The notes: generated by a model not told the origin, from the letters alone. 13,369 bases of DNA from Actinomycetes bacterium (GCA_023436605.1 JAEZIQ010000042.1:1-13369); one strand, 5' to 3'; counted from the first letter of the stretch, positions 6,834 to 13,369 are shown. Numbers and translations: made by a program.

Positions 6834-8084
6834 TCAGCCCTTCGGGCGGCGGGGGACCGGCTTGATCCGGCCGCCGGTTCCGGCGATGTCAACCGTGCGC
6901 TGCCACGACGCGTCCAGTTCCCCCGCGTAATCGGGGTGAGTCTTCGCGGCGAGACCGGCCGGAAGGATCTCGTGCCCATAGGGGGTGACCCAGATCGGCA
7001 CGTAGTCGACCTGGCGGACCGTCAGTTCTCCCTCATCCGCGCGAAACCGGAAGAGGGCGATCAGGCCGTCCCCGGTCTCGGCGGGCAGGCCCGAATGCGG
7101 CCCCTGGTTGCTCAGCAGGTTGCCGGCGCTGAAGACCACGAACTTCCCGTTGATCAATTCGATCGGCTGGACCACATGCGGTCCCTGGCCGGCGATCGCA
7201 TCGACCGCGTCGATCGCCAGCACCGCCCGGGCGAGTTCACGCTGCGAATCATTCGGGGTGGTCGAGTTCTCGTCGCCCCACTGCATGTTGACGATGATCG
7301 CTTCGGCTCCAGCCGCCTTCAGGCGCTTCACGTCCCGCGCCACGATCCGGGCTTTTTCGGTGGCCGGTTCGGCGGCGGGCAACACGTTGACCGACCACTC
7401 GCTCGGAAGCGGGAGCCCGTTGGTGGCGTCCGTGTAGGCGAGCAGGCCGATCTTCGAACCATCAGCATCAAGGATGGTCGGCTTCTGCTGCACTGCCGCC
7501 GACGGGAAGGATCCGGTGTGAGCGACCCCGGCCCGATCAAGTAGTCGGCCGGTTTCGTCGATTCCGTGCTGGCCCTGGTCGACCGAGTGATTGGAGGCGG
7601 TGTCGCAGGCCTTCCAGCCCGCCTTCCCGATCGCGCCGGCCAGGGCCGAGGGAGCGCTGAAGATCGGAAACCCGCTTGGTTCCCCGGTGGTGATCGGAGT
7701 TTCGACGTGGCAGATCGACAGGGCCGGGCCCTTGATGTAGCGCTTCACCGGCTCGAACATCGGTCCGAAGTCGTAATCACCCTCTCCGTATGCGAGGGCG
7801 TCGTACCAGACCGGAGAGTGGATCAGGAGGTCACCGCTGGTCGAGACGGTGAACTGTTCGGGCTCTTTGACGGCTCGCGGTTCCGGACCGGATGACCCCA
7901 CGGCAGTTGACGTCCCGCCGACCGGTCCCGGGTTCTCCGAGGCCGGCCGGGTGAGTACGAAGACTGCGATCGCCCCGATCAGGCCCAGCGCTACCCCGAT
8001 CAGGACGCGTTGGCGGTTGCGCTTCTGCCTGGTTTCGACTTGCCGCCGAAGCCTTGAGATGCCCCTCATGTCCTCCCGACTCAA
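6834..8084 (-). CDS. Membrane-anchored CapA/PGA_cap family protein
   Basis: CapA-family protein with a calcineurin-like phosphoesterase fold, related to poly-gamma-glutamate capsule synthesis proteins. 416 aa from TTG 8084. A basic N-terminus is followed by one transmembrane segment (about 27-44) and a Pro/Gly/Ser-rich linker (47-77), which places the domain outside the membrane. Family motifs appear in order: SGDLLIH (metal-binding D85), HVETPI, TASNHSVDQG (usual form NNHALD), MQWGDE (usual HWG), GQGPHVVQPIE and FSAGNLL. The TTG is preceded on its strand by GGGGGAGG at 4-nt spacing. The ATG five codons later (8067-8069) has GGAGG only 2 nt away, so TTG is preferred. No capB or capC partner lies nearby, so true capsule synthesis is doubtful; a cell-envelope hydrolase is equally possible. 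Confidence 0.82.
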   Translation of the reverse strand: MSREDMRGISRLRRQVETRQKRNRQRVLIGVALGLIGAIAVFVLTRPASENPGPVGGTSTAVGSSGPEPRAVKEPEQFTVSTSGDLLIHSPVWYDALAYGEGDYDFGPMFEPVKRYIKGPALSICHVETPITTGEPSGFPIFSAPSALAGAIGKAGWKACDTASNHSVDQGQHGIDETGRLLDRAGVAHTGSFPSAAVQQKPTILDADGSKIGLLAYTDATNGLPLPSEWSVNVLPAAEPATEKARIVARDVKRLKAAGAEAIIVNMQWGDENSTTPNDSQRELARAVLAIDAVDAIAGQGPHVVQPIELINGKFVVFSAGNLLSNQGPHSGLPAETGDGLIALFRFRADEGELTVRQVDYVPIWVTPYGHEILPAGLAAKTHPDYAGELDASWQRTVDIAGTGGRIKPVPRRPKG

Positions 8085-8118
8085 CCCGCCTCCCCCGATC
8101 TTCCGATTTCTGGCGACC

Positions 8119-8125
8119 TAGAATA
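8119..8125. promoter_or_regulatory. Overlapping divergent -10 boxes between capA-like and amine oxidase genes
   Basis: The heptamer TAGAATA reads as TAGAAT on the plus strand (8119-8124) and TATTCT on the minus strand (8125-8120), both TANNNT. Rightward transcription would begin near 8131, giving an almost leaderless amine oxidase mRNA (GTG 8135). Leftward transcription would begin near 8113, giving a leader of about 28 nt that carries GGGGGAGG before the capA-like TTG. Sharing one -10 would make the two start sites mutually exclusive at any moment. No clear -35 boxes are present. Confidence 0.5.
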
Positions 8126-8134
8126 GTTGGGCAC

Positions 8135-9541
8135 GTGGACTCGTTCGAAACTGAAGTCGTGGTCGTCGGGGCCGGGCTGGCCGGCCTTTCGGCGGCCCGC
8201 GAACTGAAACGGCTCGGAGTGGATTGCGCCGTGGTAGAGGCCCGGGACCGGGTCGGCGGCCGCGTCCTCAACGAGCCGATCGGAAACGGGGAAATCGTCG
8301 AGCTTGGCGGGCAATGGGTGGGACCAGGCCAGAATGTGGTCCTCGACCTGATCCGCGAACTCGGTCTCGAGACCTTTCCGACCTGGTGCGAAGGCAGCAA
8401 CGTGTTCGAACGCGCCGGCAAGGCCCGCACCTACACGGGCACGATTCCCAGGCTGAACCCGGTATCCCTGGCCGAGGTGGGGGTGGCCCTGAAACGGCTG
8501 GAGAAGATGGCCGGCAAGGTCGACGTCGAGCGGCCCTGGGCCCAGACCGAACTGGCCAGCTGGGACGCGGAGACTTTCACCACCTGGATGAGGCGCAACA
8601 CCAAGACCCCGGCCGCCCGGGATCTGCTCCGACTGGCGATCCAGGCGGTATGGGCGGCCGAGCCGGAAGACGTGTCCCTTCTCCACGCGCTCTTCTACGT
8701 CCAGTCTTCCGGGGGGTCGCTGGAGAAGATGCTCGACGCCAGGGGCGGCTTCCAGGACGCGCGAGTGGTCGGTGGAACCCAGCTGATCGCCGAGCGCATG
8801 GCGGCCGAACTCGGCGATGCCGTGCACCTCGGCGTTCCGGTCCGGCGAATCCGCTGGCAACGGATGCCGGGTGACATCGAGTCGGCTGCGGTCGAGATCG
8901 GGCCCCATCCGGTCTCGGTCGAGGCTGACGGGCTGACGGTTTCCGCCCGTGCCGCGGTGATCGCGGTGCCGCCGGCGGTCGCCGGAAGGCTCGAGTACGA
9001 CCCGATCATGCCCGCCGTCCGTGACGGACTCACCCAGCGGATGGTCCAGGGCACCGTCGTCAAGTGCCACGCGGTCTACTCCGAACCATTCTGGCGGGCT
9101 GGTGGCCTTTCCGGCCAGGCGACCAGCGCCGACGGCCCGGTTTCGGTGACCTTCGACAACTCGCCACCTTCGGGCAGCCCCGGAGTCCTGCTGGCCTTTC
9201 TGGAAGGCAACGCAGCCCGTCGGGCCACGGACCTCCCGCCGGAGGAGCGCCGCCGGATAGTCCTCGATTCCCTGACCCGCCTCTTCGGACCGAAGGCAGC
9301 CAGCCCCGAGCACTTTGTCGACAAGGCCTGGGCGGTCGACGAGTTCGCCCGCGGCTGTTATGGCGGCTACCTGCCCCCCGGCGCCTGGCTCATGTACGGC
9401 GAGGGCCTAAGGACTCCGGTCGGTCCGTTGCATTGGGCCGGAGCCGAGACCGCGACGGTCTGTGCCGGCTACATGGACGGGGCGATCAGCTCTGGCCTGA
9501 GGGCGGCCAACGAGATCGCCCGGGGGGAAGTGAACCCTTGA
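8135..9541 (+). CDS. Flavin monoamine oxidase family protein
   Basis: FAD-dependent oxidase predicted to deaminate an amine to the aldehyde with H2O2 and ammonia. From GTG 8135 it has 468 aa. The N-terminal Rossmann motif is VVVVGAGLAGLSAA, then VVEARDRVGGR. Alignment from memory with human MAO-B places K310 (TVVKCH) at the conserved active-site Lys296, C408 (ARGCYGGYLPPG) at the covalent-FAD Cys397, and Y409 and Y446 at the aromatic cage Tyr398 and Tyr435. The C-terminal FAD motif is AGAETATVCAGYMDGA. The frame extends upstream to ATG 8054, but that would overlap the divergent gene and its promoter and add 27 unconserved residues, so GTG 8135 is preferred. The substrate is unknown. Its stop overlaps the folP start, so it probably heads the folate transcription unit. 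Confidence 0.88.
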   Translation: MDSFETEVVVVGAGLAGLSAARELKRLGVDCAVVEARDRVGGRVLNEPIGNGEIVELGGQWVGPGQNVVLDLIRELGLETFPTWCEGSNVFERAGKARTYTGTIPRLNPVSLAEVGVALKRLEKMAGKVDVERPWAQTELASWDAETFTTWMRRNTKTPAARDLLRLAIQAVWAAEPEDVSLLHALFYVQSSGGSLEKMLDARGGFQDARVVGGTQLIAERMAAELGDAVHLGVPVRRIRWQRMPGDIESAAVEIGPHPVSVEADGLTVSARAAVIAVPPAVAGRLEYDPIMPAVRDGLTQRMVQGTVVKCHAVYSEPFWRAGGLSGQATSADGPVSVTFDNSPPSGSPGVLLAFLEGNAARRATDLPPEERRRIVLDSLTRLFGPKAASPEHFVDKAWAVDEFARGCYGGYLPPGAWLMYGEGLRTPVGPLHWAGAETATVCAGYMDGAISSGLRAANEIARGEVNP

Positions 9542-10341
9542 AGGTAATGGGCATAGTCAACGTCACCCCTGACTCGTTCTCGGACGGGGGTGAGTTCTTC
9601 GACCACGAACGGGCGATAGAACACGGGCTCACCCTGGTCCGCGAGGGCGCCGACGTGCTCGACATCGGAGGCGAGTCGACCCGCCCCGGGGCCGGGGAGG
9701 TCTCGCTCGAGGAGGAATTGAGACGGGTAATCCCGGTTGTCGAGGGCCTGTCCGGAGCGGCCCCCGTTTCGATCGACACGACCAAGGCAGAGGTCGCCCG
9801 TCAGGCAGCCCAGGCCGGGGCCAGGATCGTCAACGACGTGACCGCGCTCCGCGGAGACCCGGAAATGGCCACGATTTGCGCCGAGGCAGGGGTGGAAGTG
9901 GTCCTGATGCACATGCTCGGAACCCCCCGGACCATGCAGGACGACCCGCGATACGGGGACGTTGTCGCCGAGATCACCGAGTTCCTCGCCGTACGGGCCG
10001 GAGTCGCCGAGGCGGCCGGGATCGAACGGGAGAAGATCTGGATCGACCCGGGGATCGGTTTTGGCAAGACGGTCGAACACAACCTCCGGTTACTGAACTC
10101 GGTCCGGCGCTTTGCCGATATGAGATTTCCGGTCCTGGTCGGTGCTTCGCGTAAACGCTTCATCGGCGAGTTGAGCGGCGGGGCGCCGGAGTCCGAGCGG
10201 CTCGGCGGCACGATCGCCGCCTGCCTGGCCGCGATGGCGGGTGGAGCGTCGATGGTCCGGGTCCACGATGTGGCCCCGGTGGTGCAGGCGATCCGGGTGG
10301 CTTCTGGCATCGAATCACCCGGCAGCGGCCACGATTCCTGA
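9538..10341 (+). CDS. folP: Dihydropteroate synthase
   Basis: Folate biosynthesis: condenses 6-hydroxymethyl-dihydropterin pyrophosphate with p-aminobenzoate to give dihydropteroate; the target of sulfonamides. From TTG 9538 it has 267 aa, normal for the family. Motifs are NVTPDSFSDGG (from residue 8), DIGGESTRPGA (42-52), SIDTTK (78-83), DPGIGFGKTVEHN, GASRKRFIG (202-210, pterin and sulfa-binding Lys/Arg) and RVHDV (241-245). The TTG start shares bases with the amine oxidase stop (TTGA). It has GGGGGGAAG about 8 nt upstream, inside that gene, which implies translational coupling. An ATG at 9547 is the alternative but begins within the conserved strand. Confidence 0.95.
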   Translation: MKVMGIVNVTPDSFSDGGEFFDHERAIEHGLTLVREGADVLDIGGESTRPGAGEVSLEEELRRVIPVVEGLSGAAPVSIDTTKAEVARQAAQAGARIVNDVTALRGDPEMATICAEAGVEVVLMHMLGTPRTMQDDPRYGDVVAEITEFLAVRAGVAEAAGIEREKIWIDPGIGFGKTVEHNLRLLNSVRRFADMRFPVLVGASRKRFIGELSGGAPESERLGGTIAACLAAMAGGASMVRVHDVAPVVQAIRVASGIESPGSGHDS

Positions 10342-10347
10342 CGCCGG

Positions 10348-10353
10348 TAGCGT
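10348..10353 (+). promoter_or_regulatory. Candidate leaderless -10 box for folB
   Basis: TAGCGT lies exactly 7 nt before the folB ATG (10361), in the 19-nt gap after folP. No Shine-Dalgarno sequence is present in that gap, so a leaderless folB-folK mRNA in addition to read-through from folP would fit. No convincing -35 box. Confidence 0.45.
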
Positions 10354-10360
10354 TCCCGTC

Positions 10361-10744
10361 ATGACCCAGCCGGAAACAGGTGACGTGATCATCACCCTCA
10401 GCGGAGTCGAACTTCACACCAACCACGGGGTGACCGACGCCGAACAGCAGCTCGGCCAGCGCATGATCTTCGACCTTGAGCTGATTCCCGAGCGGGTGCC
10501 GGCCACCGAGACCGACGACATCGACGGAACCGTCGACTATGGCGCGGTCACGGACTTCCTTGCCGAGACCGCAACTGGCCGGAACTACCGCACGCTGGAG
10601 CGTCTGGTCACGGTGATCGCCGACGGACTGCTCGAGCGCTTTCCGTTGGTCGAGGTGCGGGTCCGGGCGACCAAACCCGAGCCACCGGTTCCGTTCAGCA
10701 TGGACGGCGCTTCGGTCGAGATCTTCCGCAGCCGTGACGCCTGA
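10361..10744 (+). CDS. folB: Dihydroneopterin aldolase
   Basis: Converts 7,8-dihydroneopterin to 6-hydroxymethyl-dihydropterin and glycolaldehyde in folate synthesis. It has 127 aa, typical of the family. Visible family features are GVELHTNHGV near the N-terminus, VDYGAV, the pterin-anchoring Glu (E80 in TLERL) and catalytic Lys (K105 in ATKPEPPVP). The reading frame continues upstream into folP, but ATG 10361 is the first sensible start and follows a -10-like box. The 3' end overlaps the folK GTG by 11 nt. Confidence 0.92.
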   Translation: MTQPETGDVIITLSGVELHTNHGVTDAEQQLGQRMIFDLELIPERVPATETDDIDGTVDYGAVTDFLAETATGRNYRTLERLVTVIADGLLERFPLVEVRVRATKPEPPVPFSMDGASVEIFRSRDA

Positions 10745-11282
10745 ATCAGATACGCCCTGCAGCCGCGAGGTTTTCCTCGGCCTCGGGTCCAACATCGGTG
10801 ACCGCTTTGCCCATCTTGGTGATGCGATCCGGCGCCTGGAGGAGAAGGGACTGATCGTCGAAGCGGTCTCTTCCGCCTGGGAGACGGAGCCGGTCGGTGA
10901 AATCCTCGACCAGCCCGACTTCCTCAACGCCGCAATCCGGGTACGCAGCGACCTCGAACCAGAGGACCTGCTCGACCTGTTGAAAGCGGTCGAAGCCGAA
11001 CTGGGACGGGAGACCGGGCTGCCCCGTCATTCCCCCCGGGTGATCGACATCGACCTGCTCCTGATGGGCGACCTCGAGTATGAGTCCGATCGCTTGCGGC
11101 TTCCCCACCGCGAAACGACTTCCCGGCGCTTCGTGTTGGCGCCGCTGCTCGAACTCGATCCCGATCTGGCCCTTCCCGATGGCACCCGCCTGGCCGACGC
11201 GATGGCCTCGCTGGAAGCCGAGCTCGACGGTGCCGATGAGGGTCAGGCCGTTCGCCTGGCCGGCGCGGTCACCCGCCGCTGA
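10734..11282 (+). CDS. folK: 2-amino-4-hydroxy-6-hydroxymethyl-dihydropteridine pyrophosphokinase
   Basis: Transfers pyrophosphate from ATP to 6-hydroxymethyl-dihydropterin, producing the substrate of FolP. It has 182 aa. The N-terminal LGLGSNIGD (residues 15-23) and the magnesium-binding DIDLLLMGD (D105, D107) are diagnostic, with FVLAPLLELDPDLALPDG after them. The GTG start overlaps the end of folB by 11 nt and is the only start before the first conserved strand, indicating coupled translation. The 3' end runs into the convergent radical SAM gene by about 40 nt when that gene's frameshift is corrected. No terminator is visible between the two. Confidence 0.94.
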   Translation: MTPESDTPCSREVFLGLGSNIGDRFAHLGDAIRRLEEKGLIVEAVSSAWETEPVGEILDQPDFLNAAIRVRSDLEPEDLLDLLKAVEAELGRETGLPRHSPRVIDIDLLLMGDLEYESDRLRLPHRETTSRRFVLAPLLELDPDLALPDGTRLADAMASLEAELDGADEGQAVRLAGAVTRR

Positions 11283-12192
11283 TCCTCCTTCGGCAGGTAG
11301 GCCCGGTCGCGGTAAAGGCGCTCGTAGGTGAGCAACAGGTCGGGACGCTCGGCACCCAGCCATTCGAAGAAAACCCGCGAGTCTCCTTGCGGAGATTGAG
11401 GGCGATCGGTGTGACGAAATCGGCCCCGGCTTCGGTGGCGGCCGCAAGGATCGGCTCGATCTGCCGGGGATCGTCGTTTATGCCCGGCATGATCGGGGCG
11501 ATCAGGATCCCCGAGGGGATCCCACGCCGCTTCAGCTCGGCGACTGCTTCCAGTCGGGCGCGGGGACTCGGCGTGTGGGGCTCGGTCGACCGCCAGGCGG
11601 CCTCGTCGACGGTGGGCACCGAAAGGTTGACCTGGACCTTCCGTTTACCCCGCATTCGTTCGAAGATCGGAAGGTCGGAGAGCACCAGCGGGGACTTGGT
11701 CAGCACGGAGGCCGGCGTTTCGGCCTCGTCGAGCACTTCGAGGATCTCCCGGGTCAGCCGGTATCGGCTCTCGACCCACTGGTAGGGGTCCGTGTTCGTA
11801 CCGAGGGCGACCAGCTCGCGCTTCCACGACTCTTTCGCCAGCTCAACCCGCAGCACTTCCGGCGCGTTCACCTTGACCACGATCTCCCGTTCGAAGTCTC
11901 GGCCGGCGTTGAAATCGAGATAGGTGTGGGTGGGACGGGCGAAGCAATAGACGCAGGCGTGAGAGCAGCCCCGGTAGGGGTTGACGGTCCAGTTGAAGCC
12001 GTAGTTGCCGCCCGGCACCCGGTTGAGGGCGGACTTTGCCCGCACCTCGTGGAATCGGATGCCCATCGCTTCGGGAGCGTTGAAAGTACGGACGGGACCG
12101 AGACCGGCATCTTCCATGCCGGGCAGCGCCATCTGGGACCCGGGCCTGGCGGGTCGCCCGTCGGTGGTTACTCGCTGTCCTTCCCAGCGCAC
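11243..12192 (-). CDS. Rv2578c-family radical SAM protein, apparent frameshift near the C-terminus
   Basis: Radical SAM protein of the spore-photoproduct-lyase-like group that includes mycobacterial Rv2578c; the family's substrate is not known to me. The Fe-S cluster motif is RGCSHACVYCF (C76, C80, C83, counted from GTG 12192). FHEVRAKSALNRVPGGNYGF, ALGTNTDPYQ and SVLTKSPL are recognisable family blocks. The start fits the family beginning MRWxGQ; the frame stays open to ATG 12243, but that would bury the LexA box in coding sequence. Near residue 273 the frame breaks in the run AAAACCC (11370-11376 on the plus strand). The uninterrupted frame ends at 11269 with unfamiliar sequence. Adding one G on the coding strand restores RGVFFEWLGAERPDLLLTYE, then ERLYRDRAYLPKEDQRR, ending at 11243 (316 aa). 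It may be a sequencing error or a real lesion. Confidence 0.8.
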
Positions 12193-12205
12193 GAACATAT
12201 GTTCG
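12192..12205. promoter_or_regulatory. LexA (SOS) box at the radical SAM gene start
   Basis: CGAACATATGTTCG is a perfect 14-bp palindrome and an exact match to the CGAAC-N4-GTTCG operator used by LexA in Gram-positive bacteria and actinobacteria. It ends on the first base of the radical SAM GTG start (12192-12190), where bound LexA would block transcription or initiation. The minus strand reads TATGCG (12209-12204), a poor -10, just upstream. The divergent DUF2855 start is 74 nt away, so LexA need not affect it. Confidence 0.7.
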
Positions 12206-12230
12206 CATAAGCAGCAGCGAACACCAACCC

Positions 12231-12255
12231 TGCAACACATCACCCAAGTGTTACA
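12231..12255. promoter_or_regulatory. Imperfect palindromic operator in the divergent intergenic region
   Basis: TGCAACACAT (12231-12240) and AAGTGTTACA (12246-12255) are inverted half-sites separated by CACCC, with 8 of 10 positions complementary. The right half covers the -35 region expected for the DUF2855 promoter, so a repressor bound here would block it. It is unlike the LexA box in sequence, and no candidate regulator is encoded next to it. Confidence 0.35.
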
Positions 12256-12265
12256 TCGGAAACGG

Positions 12266-12271
12266 TAGGCT
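12266..12271 (+). promoter_or_regulatory. Candidate leaderless -10 box for the DUF2855 gene
   Basis: TAGGCT lies exactly 7 nt before the ATG at 12279, the same spacing as at hpt, folB and the cyclase gene. The CCGCGTC between them is not a Shine-Dalgarno sequence. No TTGACA-like -35 box is visible; the palindrome at 12231-12255 overlaps where it would be. Confidence 0.5.
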
Positions 12272-12278
12272 CCGCGTC

Positions 12279-13367
12279 ATGTCCGACTCATATGACTTCG
12301 CCGTCCGCCGCGATGACCTGCGGAACACCACCGTCCTCGATTCCCCGGGAGAGAACCAGGAGATCGAAGACGGCCAGATCCTGCTGGCTGTCGAACATTT
12401 CTCGCTGACCGCCAACAACGTCACCTACGGGGCGATGGGCGAAGCGATGAGCTACTGGAACTTCTATCCCGCCGGGGATGGGCTCGGCCGAATCCCCGCC
12501 TGGGGGTACGCCTCGGTCATCGAGTCGAAAGCGGATGGAATCGAGGAGGGTGCGCGTGTCTTCGGATACCTTCCGATGTCAACCCACGCCGTTCTCGAGC
12601 CGGGACGGATCCGTGAATCCGGCTTCACGGACGTCACCGGATACCGGACCGAGTTGCCCGCGGTCTACAACGAGTACCGGCTGGTTCGTGGCGAGAAGGA
12701 CGACGAGCGCGAGCGGCTGGTCTCGATTTTCATGCCGCTTTACGGAACCTCATGGCTTCTGGCCGACTGGTTGAACGAGATCGACTTCGGCGGGGCGGCG
12801 CAGCTGGTGGCCTCCAGCGCCTCCAGCAAGACGGCACTGGGGCTCGCTCATGCCCTGCAGGTGGACTTCGATTCCCCGATCGAGACGGTCGGTCTGACCT
12901 CGCCGGGCAACCTGGAATTCACCAGGGGCACCGAGCACTGGGACGCGGTCTTCACCTACGACGACCTCGAGAGCCTCGACCCCGAGACGGCCACCATCTA
13001 CGTCGATTTCGGTGGCAACGCCGAGCTCCGTCAGCGCGTCCACAACCACTTTGGCGACCGTTTGCTGGCATCCGTCGCGGTCGGGATCGCCGACTGGGAA
13101 TCGATGATCCCGGAGGAGGGCGCATCGTTGCCGGGCCCCCAGCCGCAGTTCTTCTTCGCCCCCGACCGGGTCCTCAAGCGGAACGCCGACTGGGGTGAGG
13201 CCGGTCTCGGTGAACGGCTCGCCAAGAGCCAGGATCGCTTTACCGACCGCAGCCGGGACTGGATGGAGGTCCGCACCGGTTCCGGTCCGGACGCGATCCG
13301 GAGTTCGTTGCTGGAGCTGATGGACGGCAAGGTCCCGCCCAATCAGGGCATCTCCGTCAACCCTTAG
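12279..13367 (+). CDS. DUF2855 family protein, possibly an oxidoreductase-like fold
   Basis: Uncharacterised protein of 362 aa recognised as DUF2855. Hallmarks are an N-terminal VEHFSLTANNVTYGAMGEAM with YWNFYP after it, IPAWGYASV, and VASSASSKTALGLAHAL at about residues 177-193. The last block resembles the nucleotide-binding turn of medium-chain dehydrogenase/quinone reductase-like proteins, so NAD(P)-dependent redox activity is plausible but unproven. There is no signal peptide or membrane segment. The gene diverges from the radical SAM gene across an 86-nt region holding a LexA box, a separate palindrome and its own -10-like box. The stop codon falls 2 nt before the window end, so the downstream context is not visible. 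Confidence 0.82.
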   Translation: MSDSYDFAVRRDDLRNTTVLDSPGENQEIEDGQILLAVEHFSLTANNVTYGAMGEAMSYWNFYPAGDGLGRIPAWGYASVIESKADGIEEGARVFGYLPMSTHAVLEPGRIRESGFTDVTGYRTELPAVYNEYRLVRGEKDDERERLVSIFMPLYGTSWLLADWLNEIDFGGAAQLVASSASSKTALGLAHALQVDFDSPIETVGLTSPGNLEFTRGTEHWDAVFTYDDLESLDPETATIYVDFGGNAELRQRVHNHFGDRLLASVAVGIADWESMIPEEGASLPGPQPQFFFAPDRVLKRNADWGEAGLGERLAKSQDRFTDRSRDWMEVRTGSGPDAIRSSLLELMDGKVPPNQGISVNP

Positions 13368-13369
13368 TC

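Noticed and set aside
8054..8134. ATG at 8054 as the amine oxidase start.
   Set aside because: It overlaps the 5' end of the divergent gene, precedes the shared -10 box and encodes 27 unconserved residues.
12193..12243. ATG at 12243 (minus) as the radical SAM start.
   Set aside because: It would place the LexA box inside coding sequence and add a Cys-rich leader absent from the family, whose members begin MRWxGQ.

Overview
The window is 13.4 kb of GC-rich bacterial chromosome, densely coding, and looks like Actinomycetota. The pointers are high GC with G/C third positions, the gene order tilS-hpt-ftsH followed by folP-folB-folK (a conserved actinobacterial cluster, here with two genes inserted and no folE between ftsH and folP), a class III cyclase whose regulatory region resembles mycobacterial Rv1264, and an Rv2578c-type radical SAM gene. 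GTG and TTG starts are common and several genes look leaderless. A deep-branching class such as Thermoleophilia/Solirubrobacterales is my guess only.

Layout. 42-79: strong hairpin before the first gene. 153-1241 (+): asparaginase-type amidohydrolase. 1238-1399: cluster of direct and inverted repeats. 1438-2625 (+): MerR-type helix-turn-helix fused to an Rv1264-like regulatory region and a class III nucleotidyl cyclase, overlapping tilS (2612-4045, +). Then hpt (4065-4628, +) and ftsH (4726-6735, +). A convergent hairpin (6783-6815) separates ftsH from a membrane-anchored CapA-like protein (6834-8084, -). A divergent promoter with overlapping -10 boxes (8119-8125) lies between that gene and a flavin amine oxidase (8135-9541, +). 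The oxidase stop codon overlaps the folP start, so folP (9538-10341), folB (10361-10744) and folK (10734-11282) probably sit in its transcription unit. An Rv2578c-family radical SAM gene (11243-12192, -) runs convergently into folK. It carries an apparent one-base deletion and has a consensus LexA box at its start. A divergent DUF2855 gene (12279-13367, +) closes the window.

Functionally this is mostly housekeeping: isoleucine tRNA decoding (TilS), purine salvage (Hpt), membrane protein quality control (FtsH) and folate biosynthesis (FolP, FolB, FolK). Accessory genes are interleaved: a cyclase that may signal through cAMP, a monoamine-oxidase-like enzyme, a CapA-like surface protein and a probably SOS-controlled radical SAM protein.

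The most interesting signals are regulatory. Four genes share a TANNNT box exactly 7 nt before the start codon, the geometry of leaderless transcription. Others are the shared -10 of the divergent promoter, the LexA box, and a duplicated extragenic element able to form alternative stems. I found no CRISPR array, insertion sequence or complete RNA gene, and I cannot claim a clearly new multi-gene system.
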